Positions 8,236 to 17,174 of a stretch of 64,000 nt of DNA are shown one piece after another. The DNA lies in assembly GCF_022788715.1 (NCBI RefSeq), contig NZ_CP085169.1, forward strand, positions 62,001-126,000. Direction: 5' to 3'. Position 1 is the first letter of the stretch. Each line of letters begins with the position of its first letter. Below the pieces are notes generated by a model, which worked only from the letters and a program-made list of their open reading frames with translations, had not been told where the DNA came from and did not search any database. The position numbers were made by a program, and so were the translations under genes. Source of the stretch: Sulfitobacter sp. DSM 110093. Its GTDB lineage: Bacteria; Pseudomonadota; Alphaproteobacteria; Rhodobacterales; Rhodobacteraceae.

Positions 8236-9963
8236 ATGGCATCGTCCAACAAAAAGCCACTTCGCTCGCGCATTACCACTGACGGCATCGACCGTAGCCC
8301 CCACCGCGCATTTATGCATGCAATGGGGCTCGACGACGCGGCCATCGCCAAGCCGATGGTTGGTGTTGTCAGTCAAAAGGGCGAAACCACCCCCTGCAAC
8401 ATGACCCATTACGCCCAGGTTGAGTATGCCAAGGAAGGCGTCGGCATGGCTGGAGGCACCCCACGGGAGTTTACGACAATCTCCGTGTCGGACGGTGTGG
8501 GCATGAACCATGAGGGGATGAAATTCAGTCTCGTCAGCCGAGAGATCATTGCAGACAGTATTGAGGCGGTGATCCACGGGCATGCCTATGATGGCATCGT
8601 TGGCTATGGCGGATGCGATAAGACTTTGCCCGGGGTCATCATGGGGATGGTGCGGTGCAACGTGCCCTCCGTCTTTGTTTACGGCGGATCTGCTCTACCA
8701 GGACGGTTCCAGGGGCGCGATGTGAGTGTTTTGGACACCTACGAAGCTGTTGGTGCAGTTCAAGCAGGGACAATGACCGAGGACGAGCTTACTCAGCTCG
8801 AAGAAGCCTGCAAGCCAACCATTGGCTCATGTGCGGGGCAGTTCACTGCCAATACTATGGCGATGGTTTCAGAAGCATTAGGACTGACGGTGCCTAACTC
8901 TTCTATGATCCCTGGCGTTTATTCGGAACGCAAAGGCGTGGGCCATCGTGCGGGCGCTCTTGTGATGGAGCTGATCGAACGTGGCGGTCCCTTGCCGCGA
9001 GATATCGTGACACGCAAGGCGCTTGAAAATGCTTGTGCGATCGTTGCTGCCACCGGCGGGTCTACCAACACTGCGTTGCACATTCCGGCAATTGCACATG
9101 AGGCAGGCATCAAGTTTACAGCTGATGATGTTGCTGCCGTTCTCCAACGCACGCCATTCATTGGCAATCTGCGGCCCGGTGGCAAATACCATGCCAAAGA
9201 CGTGTACGAAATTGGCGGCGCACATGTGGTCATCAAAGAGCTGATCGCCAATGGTTTCATGCATGGCGACACACTGACCGTGACAGGTCGAACGCTCGCC
9301 GAAGAAGTGGCAGACGCTCCAGCACCGGATGGCGAAATCATCCACCCCGTCTCCAGCGCTATTATGCAGTCTGGTGGCGTTGTTGTACTGAAGGGGAACC
9401 TCTGCCCGGATGGCGCGCTTTTGAAAGTGGCCGGGCTAAAGTCGCTGACCTTCACCGGAACGGCACGGGTGTTTGAAAGCGAAGATGAAGCTGTCGAAGC
9501 GGTTCATTCACGCGATTATAAAGAAGGCGAGGTCCTGATCGTGCGCAATGAAGGCCCGGTGGGGGGGCCTGGTATGCGCGAGATGTTGGGGCTTACAGCC
9601 CTGATCTACGGGCAAGGGATGGGCGAGAAGGTCGCCCTTCTGACGGATGGTCGCTTTTCTGGTGCGACGCGGGGCATGTGTATTGGCCACGCTGCCCCTG
9701 AAGCGGCGACCGGCGGACCGATGGGATTGGTCCAAAACGGGGATTTGATCACCATCGACGGCACGTCGGCAACGATCACACTCGACGTCCCTGATGAGGA
9801 GTTGGCACGCAGGCGCGCTGAGTGGAAAGCCCCCGAAACACGCCATCGCGCAGGCCTGCTGTCCAAATACGCAGCCTCCGTAGGCCAAGCCCATGAAGGC
9901 GCCGTCACGCACCCCGGAAACGCCCAGTGGCCCGAGCCACGCAGGAAAGGGAAAACAACATGA
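8236..9963 (+). CDS. ilvD: IlvD/Edd-family dehydratase (dihydroxy-acid dehydratase type)
   Basis: A 575-residue protein of full family length. The three cysteines expected to bind the iron-sulfur cluster are present: C54 (TPCNMT), C127 (GGCDKT) and C199 (GSCAGQF). VSDGVGMNHEGM and GRFSGATRGMCIGH are further family landmarks. The sequence is closest in pattern to dihydroxy-acid dehydratase, which makes 2-oxo acids in branched-chain amino-acid synthesis; but the setting of isomerase, dehydrogenase, TRAP uptake and MarR regulator suggests a catabolic paralogue dehydrating a sugar acid. AGGAGG-like sequence (TGGAGGCGG) precedes the ATG. Its stop overlaps the next start as ATGA. Confidence 0.85.
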   Translation: MASSNKKPLRSRITTDGIDRSPHRAFMHAMGLDDAAIAKPMVGVVSQKGETTPCNMTHYAQVEYAKEGVGMAGGTPREFTTISVSDGVGMNHEGMKFSLVSREIIADSIEAVIHGHAYDGIVGYGGCDKTLPGVIMGMVRCNVPSVFVYGGSALPGRFQGRDVSVLDTYEAVGAVQAGTMTEDELTQLEEACKPTIGSCAGQFTANTMAMVSEALGLTVPNSSMIPGVYSERKGVGHRAGALVMELIERGGPLPRDIVTRKALENACAIVAATGGSTNTALHIPAIAHEAGIKFTADDVAAVLQRTPFIGNLRPGGKYHAKDVYEIGGAHVVIKELIANGFMHGDTLTVTGRTLAEEVADAPAPDGEIIHPVSSAIMQSGGVVVLKGNLCPDGALLKVAGLKSLTFTGTARVFESEDEAVEAVHSRDYKEGEVLIVRNEGPVGGPGMREMLGLTALIYGQGMGEKVALLTDGRFSGATRGMCIGHAAPEAATGGPMGLVQNGDLITIDGTSATITLDVPDEELARRRAEWKAPETRHRAGLLSKYAASVGQAHEGAVTHPGNAQWPEPRRKGKTT

Positions 9964-10847
9964 GCGATGTGACAACACTCGGCTACATTGGCACAGGCTT
10001 AATGGGCACGCCAATGGCCGCGCGCCTGCTCGACGCAGGCTATGCGCTGACTGTCTGGAACCGCACGGCGGCCAAAACCAAAGCGCTCGTCGAAAAAGGG
10101 GCCACTTTAGGCGCCAATCCCGCCGAAGTTGCACGCCGGTCAGATATCGTTTTTATGTGCTTAACCGACACCCAGGCGGTTCAAGAGGCCGTTTTTGGTG
10201 AAGGCGGTGTTGCCGCAGGGGCGCGTGACGGTACCACTTTAGTTGATTTTTCTTCCATCCAGCCAGAAGCTACGGTCAAGATGGCCGGACAGCTCAAAGC
10301 TGAAACGGGGATGGATTGGATTGATGCCCCTGTCTCTGGCGGTGTTCCGGGCGCTGAAGCAGGCAGTTTGGCAATCATGGCCGGGGGGGCTCAAAGCGCT
10401 TTTGACCGTGTTGAAAAAGTAGTTCTAGAAATGGCCGAGCGCTTTACGCTGATGGGGCCATCCGGCGCCGGCCAAACAACCAAGTTATGCAATCAAGTTA
10501 TTGTTGGATGCACGATGGCAGTTTTGGCCGAAGCTGCACGTCTTGCTACAAATGCTGGCGTTGATGCGACACGGCTGCCGGAAGCTTTGGCCGGCGGTTT
10601 CGCGGACAGTAAACCGTTACAGATCTTCATGCCCCGGATGGTAAACGCGCAGCATGAACCTCCTTTGGGGCATGTCTACACAATGCTGAAAGATCTCGAC
10701 TCAGTCTGCGATCTTGCACGATCTTGCACATCTCCGGTTCCGTTCACTTCAATGGCGGCTGAGCAGTTTCGCCTGTTGACTGTACGTGGGGGAGAGACGG
10801 CAGACGCTCTGGAAATCTTTAAACTGAGCGGACCGAGCAAACTTTGA
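9960..10847 (+). CDS. NAD(P)-dependent beta-hydroxyacid dehydrogenase (GarR/HIBADH type)
   Basis: A 295-residue protein. The N-terminal Rossmann fold carries GYIGTGLMGTPMA (residues 8-20); the substrate-binding segment DAPVSGGVPGA and the catalytic lysine in TTKLCNQV follow. These are the signatures of 2-hydroxy-3-oxopropionate reductase and 3-hydroxyisobutyrate dehydrogenase. The ATG at 9960 overlaps the dehydratase stop (ATGA), indicating coupled translation; the longer frame from 9927 would lie inside the dehydratase gene. With the isomerase at 7358 it could reduce tartronate semialdehyde to glycerate, but other beta-hydroxy acids are possible. Confidence 0.84.
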   Translation: MSDVTTLGYIGTGLMGTPMAARLLDAGYALTVWNRTAAKTKALVEKGATLGANPAEVARRSDIVFMCLTDTQAVQEAVFGEGGVAAGARDGTTLVDFSSIQPEATVKMAGQLKAETGMDWIDAPVSGGVPGAEAGSLAIMAGGAQSAFDRVEKVVLEMAERFTLMGPSGAGQTTKLCNQVIVGCTMAVLAEAARLATNAGVDATRLPEALAGGFADSKPLQIFMPRMVNAQHEPPLGHVYTMLKDLDSVCDLARSCTSPVPFTSMAAEQFRLLTVRGGETADALEIFKLSGPSKL

Positions 10848-10900
10848 TAGACCGACCGCAAGAGCTGATAACAATTAGAGATTATAAGGGAGAGTAAGAA

Positions 10901-11947
10901 ATGAAACCATTTGCAACTTGGGCATTTGCCGCAGCACTCGCGAGCAGTGCGGTCCCCGCCCTCGCGCAAGAGACCAAAACCATTCGGGTGGGATCCTGGC
11001 TTCCGGCACACCATCTCATCGTTGCGGGCATTTTAGAACCATGGGCCGCAGCGATTGAAGAAGAGACGGCAGGGTCTCTGAAGTTTGAAATCATGACCTC
11101 TCCTCTCGGCCCCCCGCCAGCCCAGTTTGACCTCTTGTTGGACCAAGCCTTTGACGTCGGCTACGGCGTATCGGGACATAATGCCGGTCGGTTCACTATG
11201 ACACAGGTCATGGATCTGCCCTTCATGTCGCCCGATCCATGGGCAGGCTCCGCCGCCTCCTGGCTGACCTACCAAAAGTTTGGTGCAGATTACGGCGAGC
11301 ATCAGGGCGCCCATGTGGTAGGTCTGTTCACCCACTCCAACCCAAACATCAATATGGCGAAAGGCCGGGTTGAAACCCTAACGGACTTGCAGGGAAAAAC
11401 GATCCGCGTAGGGGGTAATGTGACCGGACGCATCATGTCAGAGTTGGGTGCGTCTCCTGTTCAACTTCCGCCAACAGAGGCACAAACCGCGATGTCGCGA
11501 GGCGTTGCCGATGGGATTACCTTTCCTTCTGAATCCATCGACTTTTTTGGCATCACACCGGTCATTTCCTCAATCACGCGCGTCCCCGGCGGCCTTTACA
11601 CAGATACGTTTTGGGTCGCGTTTAACCAAGACAGTTGGGACGGCCTGAGCGAAGTAGAGCGCGCAGCCGTTGACAAGCACTCCGGCATGGCTCTTGCCAT
11701 GCTGTCCGGGTTTGCTTGGTCCAATGGTGACAAATATGGTGAAGAGAAGCTAAACGAAAACGGCGTGGAGTTTGTCACGCTGAGCGACGAAGATGTCGCC
11801 ACTGCTCGCGACACATTGAAACCGCTCGAAACCGAATGGCTGGCCCAAGCGTCAGATAAGGGTTTTGATGGGGAAGCCATCCTCCAGTATGCCCGCGATA
11901 TGGCTGAGAACTATCGCGCAGACCGCGAAGTGAACGTCGTAAAATAA
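10901..11947 (+). CDS. dctP: TRAP transporter solute-binding protein DctP
   Basis: A 348-residue periplasmic protein. Residues 1-23 are a Sec signal peptide ending ALA-QE. The mature part has the DctP pattern, including the arginine-containing strand GKTIRVGGNVTGRIM that usually clamps the carboxylate of the ligand. GGGAGAG lies upstream of the ATG. It is followed by the two membrane subunits in the usual P-Q-M order, with 76 bp to dctQ. It delivers an organic acid, presumably the substrate of the adjacent dehydratase, to the sodium-coupled permease. Confidence 0.9.
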   Translation: MKPFATWAFAAALASSAVPALAQETKTIRVGSWLPAHHLIVAGILEPWAAAIEEETAGSLKFEIMTSPLGPPPAQFDLLLDQAFDVGYGVSGHNAGRFTMTQVMDLPFMSPDPWAGSAASWLTYQKFGADYGEHQGAHVVGLFTHSNPNINMAKGRVETLTDLQGKTIRVGGNVTGRIMSELGASPVQLPPTEAQTAMSRGVADGITFPSESIDFFGITPVISSITRVPGGLYTDTFWVAFNQDSWDGLSEVERAAVDKHSGMALAMLSGFAWSNGDKYGEEKLNENGVEFVTLSDEDVATARDTLKPLETEWLAQASDKGFDGEAILQYARDMAENYRADREVNVVK

Positions 11948-12023
11948 CGTTAAGAGGCGGCTCTGCAAAGCATTGCTGCCTCTTTGCGCCTGACACAGAC
12001 CCTTGAAGAAAGAGAATACTGAC

Positions 12024-12533
12024 ATGTCGGCTGCCATTACTTTCTTTGACCGGCTGTGTCTGTCGCTGGCATGGTTGTCTGGGCTCATTGCTTTTGCGGT
12101 CATGGCCGTGACATTTACAGGCGTTGCCATGCGCTATGGGCTGCGCAGCCCGCTTATGGGTGGCTTTGAGATGATCGAAATCGGTATGGGGCTGATTGTA
12201 TTCAGTGCCTTGCCACTCATGGTCCGTCGCCGGGGCAATATTATCGTGACAATCGTAATCGAGCGGCTACCGCCCGTGCTGGTACGGATCGCCAGTGTCT
12301 TCTCTGATCTGGTGGGGGCAGCACTTGTGGCTTTTGTTTCTTGGCGCGTATGGCTGCAGGGCGAACGCCTTTTGACTTATAATGAGGTCACAATGGAATT
12401 GCGCGTCCCCAAGGGCTTGATCGCCCAAAGCATGGCTATTTTTCTGGCCGTTACAGCGATTGCATTTCTGCTTTGTGCCATTGAATCTTTCAGGCAGGAC
12501 CGGTCTGCGACGGCCAGTGGCGGGGGGCTCTAA
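12024..12533 (+). CDS. dctQ: TRAP transporter small permease DctQ
   Basis: A 169-residue membrane protein with four predicted transmembrane helices (about residues 15-35, 45-65, 90-110 and 128-148), the standard topology of the small TRAP subunit. The ATG at 12024 follows an AAGAAAGAGA stretch; a TTG at 12003 would extend the N-terminus by seven charged residues and is less likely. The stop overlaps the dctM start by one base (TAATG), so synthesis of the two permease subunits is coupled. Confidence 0.88.
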   Translation: MSAAITFFDRLCLSLAWLSGLIAFAVMAVTFTGVAMRYGLRSPLMGGFEMIEIGMGLIVFSALPLMVRRRGNIIVTIVIERLPPVLVRIASVFSDLVGAALVAFVSWRVWLQGERLLTYNEVTMELRVPKGLIAQSMAIFLAVTAIAFLLCAIESFRQDRSATASGGGL

Positions 12534-13834
12534 TGGCCGTTTGGGAGGTTTCCGGGGTAGCATTCTTCGGTGTTTTTGTACTGATGATGGGCGGGATGCC
12601 AATCGCATTGGCCATGTTGCTCATTGGCCTGTCCGGGATATGGCTCACGATCTCTGAGCGCACAGCAATGGGAATGATTGGCCAGCTGCCAATCAATGCA
12701 ACGATGTCCTATGAGCTTTCTGTGCTGCCCATGTTCATCCTAATGGGCGTCTTTGTTACCCGCGCGCGTATGTCAGAAGACCTGTACCGGCTCTGTCATG
12801 GGTTTGTAGGCCATATGCGGGGCGGATTGGCAGCAGCCACAATCCTAGCATGCGGCGGGTTCTCCGCGCTCAGCGGTTCCTCTTTGGCCACGGCCGCCAC
12901 AATGGCGAAGGTCGCGGTGCCGGAAATGCGCCGGTATGGATATGCTGATGGCTTTGCTGCCTCAGCCGTCGCCGCAGGGGGCACTTTGGGCATTCTGATC
13001 CCGCCCTCCGTAATCCTCGTGCTCTACGGCATTGCCACTGGCACGGACATCGGCTCATTGTTCATTGCGGGCATCTTACCGGGCGTCCTAGCCATTGTGC
13101 TGTATCTGGCAGCGATCCGCATCGCCGCCCAGATTGATCCTTCCTGCGCGCCTGCAGCCCCCCGCGCGAGCTGGAGCGAACGTCTGCGCTATCTTCGCAG
13201 TGTCGGTCCCATCCTATTGCTCTTTGTGGGAATCATCGGAGGACTTTACAAAGGGATATTTACCCCTACCGAAGCAGGAGGCGTAGGCGCAACCGGTGCG
13301 CTGGCCTTTGCGCTCTGGCGCCGTGCCCTGTCATGGAAAGGACTGGTTGCCTCTTTGGTGGAAACTGTAACAACAACGGCAAGCCTGTTTCTGGTTCTTA
13401 TCGGGGCTTTGGTCTTTTCCAACTTCATGAACCTCATCGGCCTCCCCGCCGCTTTGTCAGATCTCATCACTTCCTTAGGCCTCGGCCCGACCGCTGTGAT
13501 CCTCACCATCCTCGTGATCTATCTCTTTTTGGGCATGTTTATGGAAAGCCTCTCCATGATCTTGCTGACCATCCCCATCTTCTTCCCAATTGTAACCCAA
13601 CTAGGGTTTGACCCCATCTGGTTTGGGATCTTTGCAGTCATGGTCACAGAGCTCTCCTTGATCACTCCCCCGGTTGGCCTGAATCTTTTTGTAATAAGGT
13701 CTGTCATTGATGACTTGTCCGTTGGGGATATGTACCGCGGCATCTTGCCCTTTGTATTGGCCGATCTTATTCGCATCATAATCATCATCGCCGTGCCATG
13801 GATCGTCATGGTCCTGCCCGAACTGGCGCGCTGA
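12533..13834 (+). CDS. dctM: TRAP transporter large permease DctM
   Basis: A 433-residue protein with about twelve hydrophobic segments along its length, matching the normal size of the large TRAP subunit. Characteristic stretches include AATILACGGFSALSGSS, GGTLGILIPPSVILVLYG and LITPPVGLNLFVI, the helical hairpins that line the sodium and substrate sites. It works with DctQ as the sodium-driven permease for the solute captured by DctP. Together with the flanking enzymes it makes a compact uptake-and-catabolism unit. Confidence 0.92.
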   Translation: MAVWEVSGVAFFGVFVLMMGGMPIALAMLLIGLSGIWLTISERTAMGMIGQLPINATMSYELSVLPMFILMGVFVTRARMSEDLYRLCHGFVGHMRGGLAAATILACGGFSALSGSSLATAATMAKVAVPEMRRYGYADGFAASAVAAGGTLGILIPPSVILVLYGIATGTDIGSLFIAGILPGVLAIVLYLAAIRIAAQIDPSCAPAAPRASWSERLRYLRSVGPILLLFVGIIGGLYKGIFTPTEAGGVGATGALAFALWRRALSWKGLVASLVETVTTTASLFLVLIGALVFSNFMNLIGLPAALSDLITSLGLGPTAVILTILVIYLFLGMFMESLSMILLTIPIFFPIVTQLGFDPIWFGIFAVMVTELSLITPPVGLNLFVIRSVIDDLSVGDMYRGILPFVLADLIRIIIIIAVPWIVMVLPELAR

Positions 13835-13836
13835 AC

Positions 13837-14379
13837 ATGAATAAGAAAACCATAGCCACAAGCCCAGGGCCCCCCACGGATGACCGGCTCACTTATGGGA
13901 CTGCACAGCCTCCGGAAAGCAACTCATTAGACCACGGCATTCTCCATGAATTCATCGGCATGTATCTGCGCCGTGCCTATGAAGTTGCCTATGAAGACTT
14001 CCGCGCGCGTTTGGGCAAGGACGCACTGCAACCCGGCTATTTCACCATTTTGACCTTGATCGTCCGAAACCCACGCATCAGTCAGACCCAGATCGGCACC
14101 GCATCCGCCCGCGACAAATCAAGTGTTACAAAAGCACTCCGGTGGATGGAAGACGAAGACCTGATTGTCCGACTAAGATCCGCTCACGATCGGCGAATAC
14201 ACCTAAGTGTTGCGACCGAAAAAGGGATCAAGCAACAGGCTTTGATGGAAGCAAAAGCACTGGGTCACTTACACTCACTTAACGATGCGATCGGCCCAGA
14301 ACGATATGCAACTTTTATTTCCACGCTAAAAGATTTGATTGACAGCATGGAGACCATCGCCGCTACACGAGCTGATTAG
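13837..14379 (+). CDS. MarR-family transcriptional regulator
   Basis: A 180-residue protein starting two bases after the dctM stop. The winged helix-turn-helix lies at about residues 75-140 with RISQTQIGTASARDKSSVTK as the recognition segment, then DRRIHLSVATEKG as the wing, both typical of MarR. About forty disordered residues precede it. As the last gene of the TRAP operon it is likely the pathway-specific regulator responding to a small carboxylate, probably acting at the divergent region 8138-8235 (inference). An upstream ATG at 13798 inside dctM is disfavoured. Confidence 0.85.
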   Translation: MNKKTIATSPGPPTDDRLTYGTAQPPESNSLDHGILHEFIGMYLRRAYEVAYEDFRARLGKDALQPGYFTILTLIVRNPRISQTQIGTASARDKSSVTKALRWMEDEDLIVRLRSAHDRRIHLSVATEKGIKQQALMEAKALGHLHSLNDAIGPERYATFISTLKDLIDSMETIAATRAD

Positions 14380-14640
14380 GCAGGCCGGGATTGATGTTGT
14401 AGCCGCCCATCGGGGATACCATTGGTGATGGGTGCAAACTACGCCAACACATCGGCATCAACCCGCGCCGTGATCTGCACCGGGCGATAGAACGGACCTT
14501 CGTCAAAGGCGGAAGCGTCTCGGGTGTTCTTGCGCCTATAGCTCTGCTGCCTGTCGTAATGAAATCTTCACTGAACCTTCGCTTGGTCAACATATAACAG
14601 CCGCAAGGAAAGGGGCAGATTCTCAACAACAGGACAGAAT

Positions 14641-15456
14641 ATGACCCCTCCCGTCATCGGCGCGGCGCTTGGCACCGCAGACCTTGAAACCTACCGCGAC
14701 TGGATACTCGAAAAGCAGCGCGATCTTGAGCTTCAATCCTTTCATGCGCCTGACGTGCTGGGGGGGGATTGGCAGCCCGAAGCTGACCGGATCAAGGCAC
14801 TTTTGGATGGCTATACCGGACGTTTGGGTATCCACGGACCCTTTTGGGGCTTCACCATCCATTCAAATGACCCTGAGGTTCGCGCGGTGGTGACCAAACG
14901 GGTTAACCAAGGGTTAGATGTTTGCCAGGCTGTCGGGGCAACGCAGATGGTGCTCCATTCGCCCTATACTGCTTGGGACTACAATAATTTCGACAACCTT
15001 GAGAATGCCCGCGACATGGTGATTCAAAACACCCATGCGACGCTTTCAGGTGCCGTAAAGCGTGCGGAAGATCAGGGTGTTACGCTGGTCATTGAAAACA
15101 TTGAAGACATCGCCCCGCGTGACCGTCGACTATTGGTGGAAAGTTTTGACTCTCCCGCGGTGCGCCTGTCGATCGACACGGGCCACGCCCACTATGCCCA
15201 TGGCACCAATGGCGGGCCACCGGTGGATTATTACGTGCGCGCCGCAGCGGGCTTGCTGGACCATATTCATTTACAAGATGCTGATGGTTATGCTGACCGG
15301 CATTGGGCGATTGGCGAAGGAACGATCCGCTGGCATGCCGTCTTCCGCGCGCTTGCCAAACTGGAAGAACAACCACGCCTGATCATGGAACTCCGCAACA
15401 AAATCGGCATTCCAGCATCGATTGGTTATCTGACACGTGAGGGGCTTGGCCAATGA
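14641..15456 (+). CDS. Sugar phosphate isomerase/epimerase-type TIM-barrel protein
   Basis: A 271-residue protein of the AP-endonuclease-2/xylose-isomerase TIM-barrel superfamily. Metal-binding landmarks are LGIHGPFWG, MVLHSPY, LVIENIED, LSIDTGHAHYAHG, DHIHLQDADG and LIMEL, providing the usual histidine, glutamate and aspartate ligands. The reaction cannot be read from sequence. It overlaps the phosphodiesterase gene by four bases (ATGA), so the pair act together, and they face an oligopeptide/opine-type ABC transporter. A phosphodiester-linked sugar substrate is a reasonable inference. About 260 bases upstream hold no recognised gene and presumably the promoter. Confidence 0.78.
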   Translation: MTPPVIGAALGTADLETYRDWILEKQRDLELQSFHAPDVLGGDWQPEADRIKALLDGYTGRLGIHGPFWGFTIHSNDPEVRAVVTKRVNQGLDVCQAVGATQMVLHSPYTAWDYNNFDNLENARDMVIQNTHATLSGAVKRAEDQGVTLVIENIEDIAPRDRRLLVESFDSPAVRLSIDTGHAHYAHGTNGGPPVDYYVRAAAGLLDHIHLQDADGYADRHWAIGEGTIRWHAVFRALAKLEEQPRLIMELRNKIGIPASIGYLTREGLGQ

Positions 15457-16238
15457 CACTCAAGATCGTTGTACTAAGCGACTTACACATCGTACGCGAA
15501 GGAGAGACAACCCACACGCTTGACACTGCAGACCGGTTGGCACGCGGCGTGGCGGCCATTAATGCGCGCCATGCGGATGCAGACTTCTGTGTTCTGGCGG
15601 GGGATTTGGCCGACCTGGGGGAGGCGGAAGCCTATGTCCGGTTGCAGTCGATCCTTTCGGAACTAACCGTTCCTTGCCATATCACCCTAGGCAATCATGA
15701 TGATCGGCCTGTTTTTCTGGAAGTCTTCGGTAAAGACTATGAAGCAGAGACCGGCTGCATTGATAAGGTGATAGATCACAAGGGTTACCGGACCATCTTG
15801 CTCGACTCCTCGGAGCCGGGAATACATCCGGGCGTGCTCACCGACGCGCAATATGACTGGCTGGAAGAACGGTTGCTGGAGGCAGCGGACAAGCCCGTCA
15901 TCGGCATCTTGCACCACCACGCAAACCCGCTCTTCACGCGGGTCGACCGCATTATCCTGCGCGACGGCGCACGATTGGCCAATCTGCTCGCAACACATGG
16001 CGACGTTCGGCAGGTGATTGCCGGCCATGTTCATTATAATTCTACTGCGCTGTGGCGGGGCATTCCCTTTACCACAATGTCAGGGAACCATTACAACGTA
16101 ACTGTGAACCTTGATGGCGGTACGTTCGAAGAACTTGATGGCCCGGCACAGATCGCAGTGATCCTTGCCGATGCGGATCAGACCTTGGTGCATTTTGACA
16201 ACTATATCGATAGCAGCACTGTGATCGTTACGCGTTGA
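15453..16238 (+). CDS. Calcineurin-like metallophosphoesterase (cyclic or sugar phosphodiesterase type)
   Basis: A 261-residue class III phosphodiesterase. The full set of dimetal motifs is present: SDLHIV (D-x-H, residues 9-14), AGDLAD (GD), LGNHDD (GNHD), LHHHANP and AGHVHYN (GHxH). These occur in CpdA-type cAMP phosphodiesterases and in glycerophospho- or sugar-phosphodiesterases. The gene is translationally coupled to the TIM-barrel gene and ends just before a strong bidirectional-looking hairpin that separates it from the convergent transporter. The neighbouring uptake system makes an imported phosphodiester more likely than cAMP (inference). Confidence 0.85.
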   Translation: MTLKIVVLSDLHIVREGETTHTLDTADRLARGVAAINARHADADFCVLAGDLADLGEAEAYVRLQSILSELTVPCHITLGNHDDRPVFLEVFGKDYEAETGCIDKVIDHKGYRTILLDSSEPGIHPGVLTDAQYDWLEERLLEAADKPVIGILHHHANPLFTRVDRIILRDGARLANLLATHGDVRQVIAGHVHYNSTALWRGIPFTTMSGNHYNVTVNLDGGTFEELDGPAQIAVILADADQTLVHFDNYIDSSTVIVTR

Positions 16239-16245
16239 CCACAAT

Positions 16246-16269
16246 GGGCGGCCAGTGGGCCGCCCTTTT
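16246..16269 (+). terminator. Intrinsic terminator after the phosphodiesterase gene
   Basis: Perfect eight-base-pair stem GGGCGGCC / GGCCGCCC with loop AGTG followed by TTTT, located 8 bases past the stop at 16238 and before the convergent permease gene. Confidence 0.85.
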
Positions 16270-16310
16270 ACCATCATAACCGCGGTACCTCCCAAACCTT
16301 GGCTCCAGTC

Positions 16311-17165
16311 TTAGAGTGTTGGGTCCAGGCGGTCGCGCAGCCAGTCGCCGGCCAATGAGATCGCTAATGTTGTCAGCACGATCACAACGGCAGGCGACAG
16401 CATGATCCATGGTGCCGTGGTGAGATACTCGCGCCCAAAGCCCACCATATTGCCAAGGCTTGTATCGGGCGGCTGCACCCCAAGTCCTAGGAACGAAAGG
16501 CTGGACTCCATCAGGATAATTTCGGGGAAAGTGAGTGTCATGGAGACGATCAACGTCGATGCAACATTGGGAAGAATGTGGCGTAGATAGACCCGCGATG
16601 GCTTTGCACCAAGTTGAACCACAGCAGCGGCGTATCCTTGAGCACTTGCTGAAATGGCAAGTCCGCGGGTGATCCGAGCATAACGTTCCCATCCGTAGAA
16701 ACCCATTAGGCAGACAAGCAACAGCATAGATGATCCGAAGAACGCGAGGACCGCCAGCGACATAATCAGGAAGGGCAGCGCGGCTTGAAAATCCGCCAAC
16801 ATCACGACCACATGCTCCACCACGCCGCGGAACTTGGCCGCCATGAAGCCCAGCAATGTGCCAAAGAAGGCCGAAAGCAGGGTCGCCCCAAAAGCGATAA
16901 CCAGTGAGGACCGCACCGACTGGATCAGGCGCGATAGCACGTCGCGGCCCAATTCATCTGTACCCAACCAATGCCCCGGCGTGCCCGGCGGAGCGAGCCG
17001 TGTGCTGAGGTTCATCTGGGTGATCGGATAGGGCCGCAGAAGATCTACAAAAAGCGCGCAAATGACCATCGCCGAAAGCCAAAATAGCGCCAGCTGCACG
17101 GTGAAGGGTAACCGCGCGCGGCGGCGTTTGGCAAAGCGCGGGGGATTGACGGTAGTGACAGCCAT
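16311..17165 (-). CDS. ABC transporter permease, DppC/OppC type
   Basis: A 284-residue inner-membrane protein with a leading helix near residues 25-47, the periplasmic segment LGTDELGRDVLSRLI (a hallmark of DppC-type subunits) and five further helices. The EAA loop that contacts the ATPase is around GAKPSRVYLRHILPN. It pairs with the DppB-type permease just upstream (9-bp gap). It is the last gene of a five-gene minus-strand operon running binding protein, two ATPases, two permeases. Peptides, nickel, opines or sugar phosphodiesters are all known substrates of this family. Confidence 0.9.
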   Translation of the reverse strand: MAVTTVNPPRFAKRRRARLPFTVQLALFWLSAMVICALFVDLLRPYPITQMNLSTRLAPPGTPGHWLGTDELGRDVLSRLIQSVRSSLVIAFGATLLSAFFGTLLGFMAAKFRGVVEHVVVMLADFQAALPFLIMSLAVLAFFGSSMLLLVCLMGFYGWERYARITRGLAISASAQGYAAAVVQLGAKPSRVYLRHILPNVASTLIVSMTLTFPEIILMESSLSFLGLGVQPPDTSLGNMVGFGREYLTTAPWIMLSPAVVIVLTTLAISLAGDWLRDRLDPTL

Positions 17166-17174
17166 GTCAGTTCC

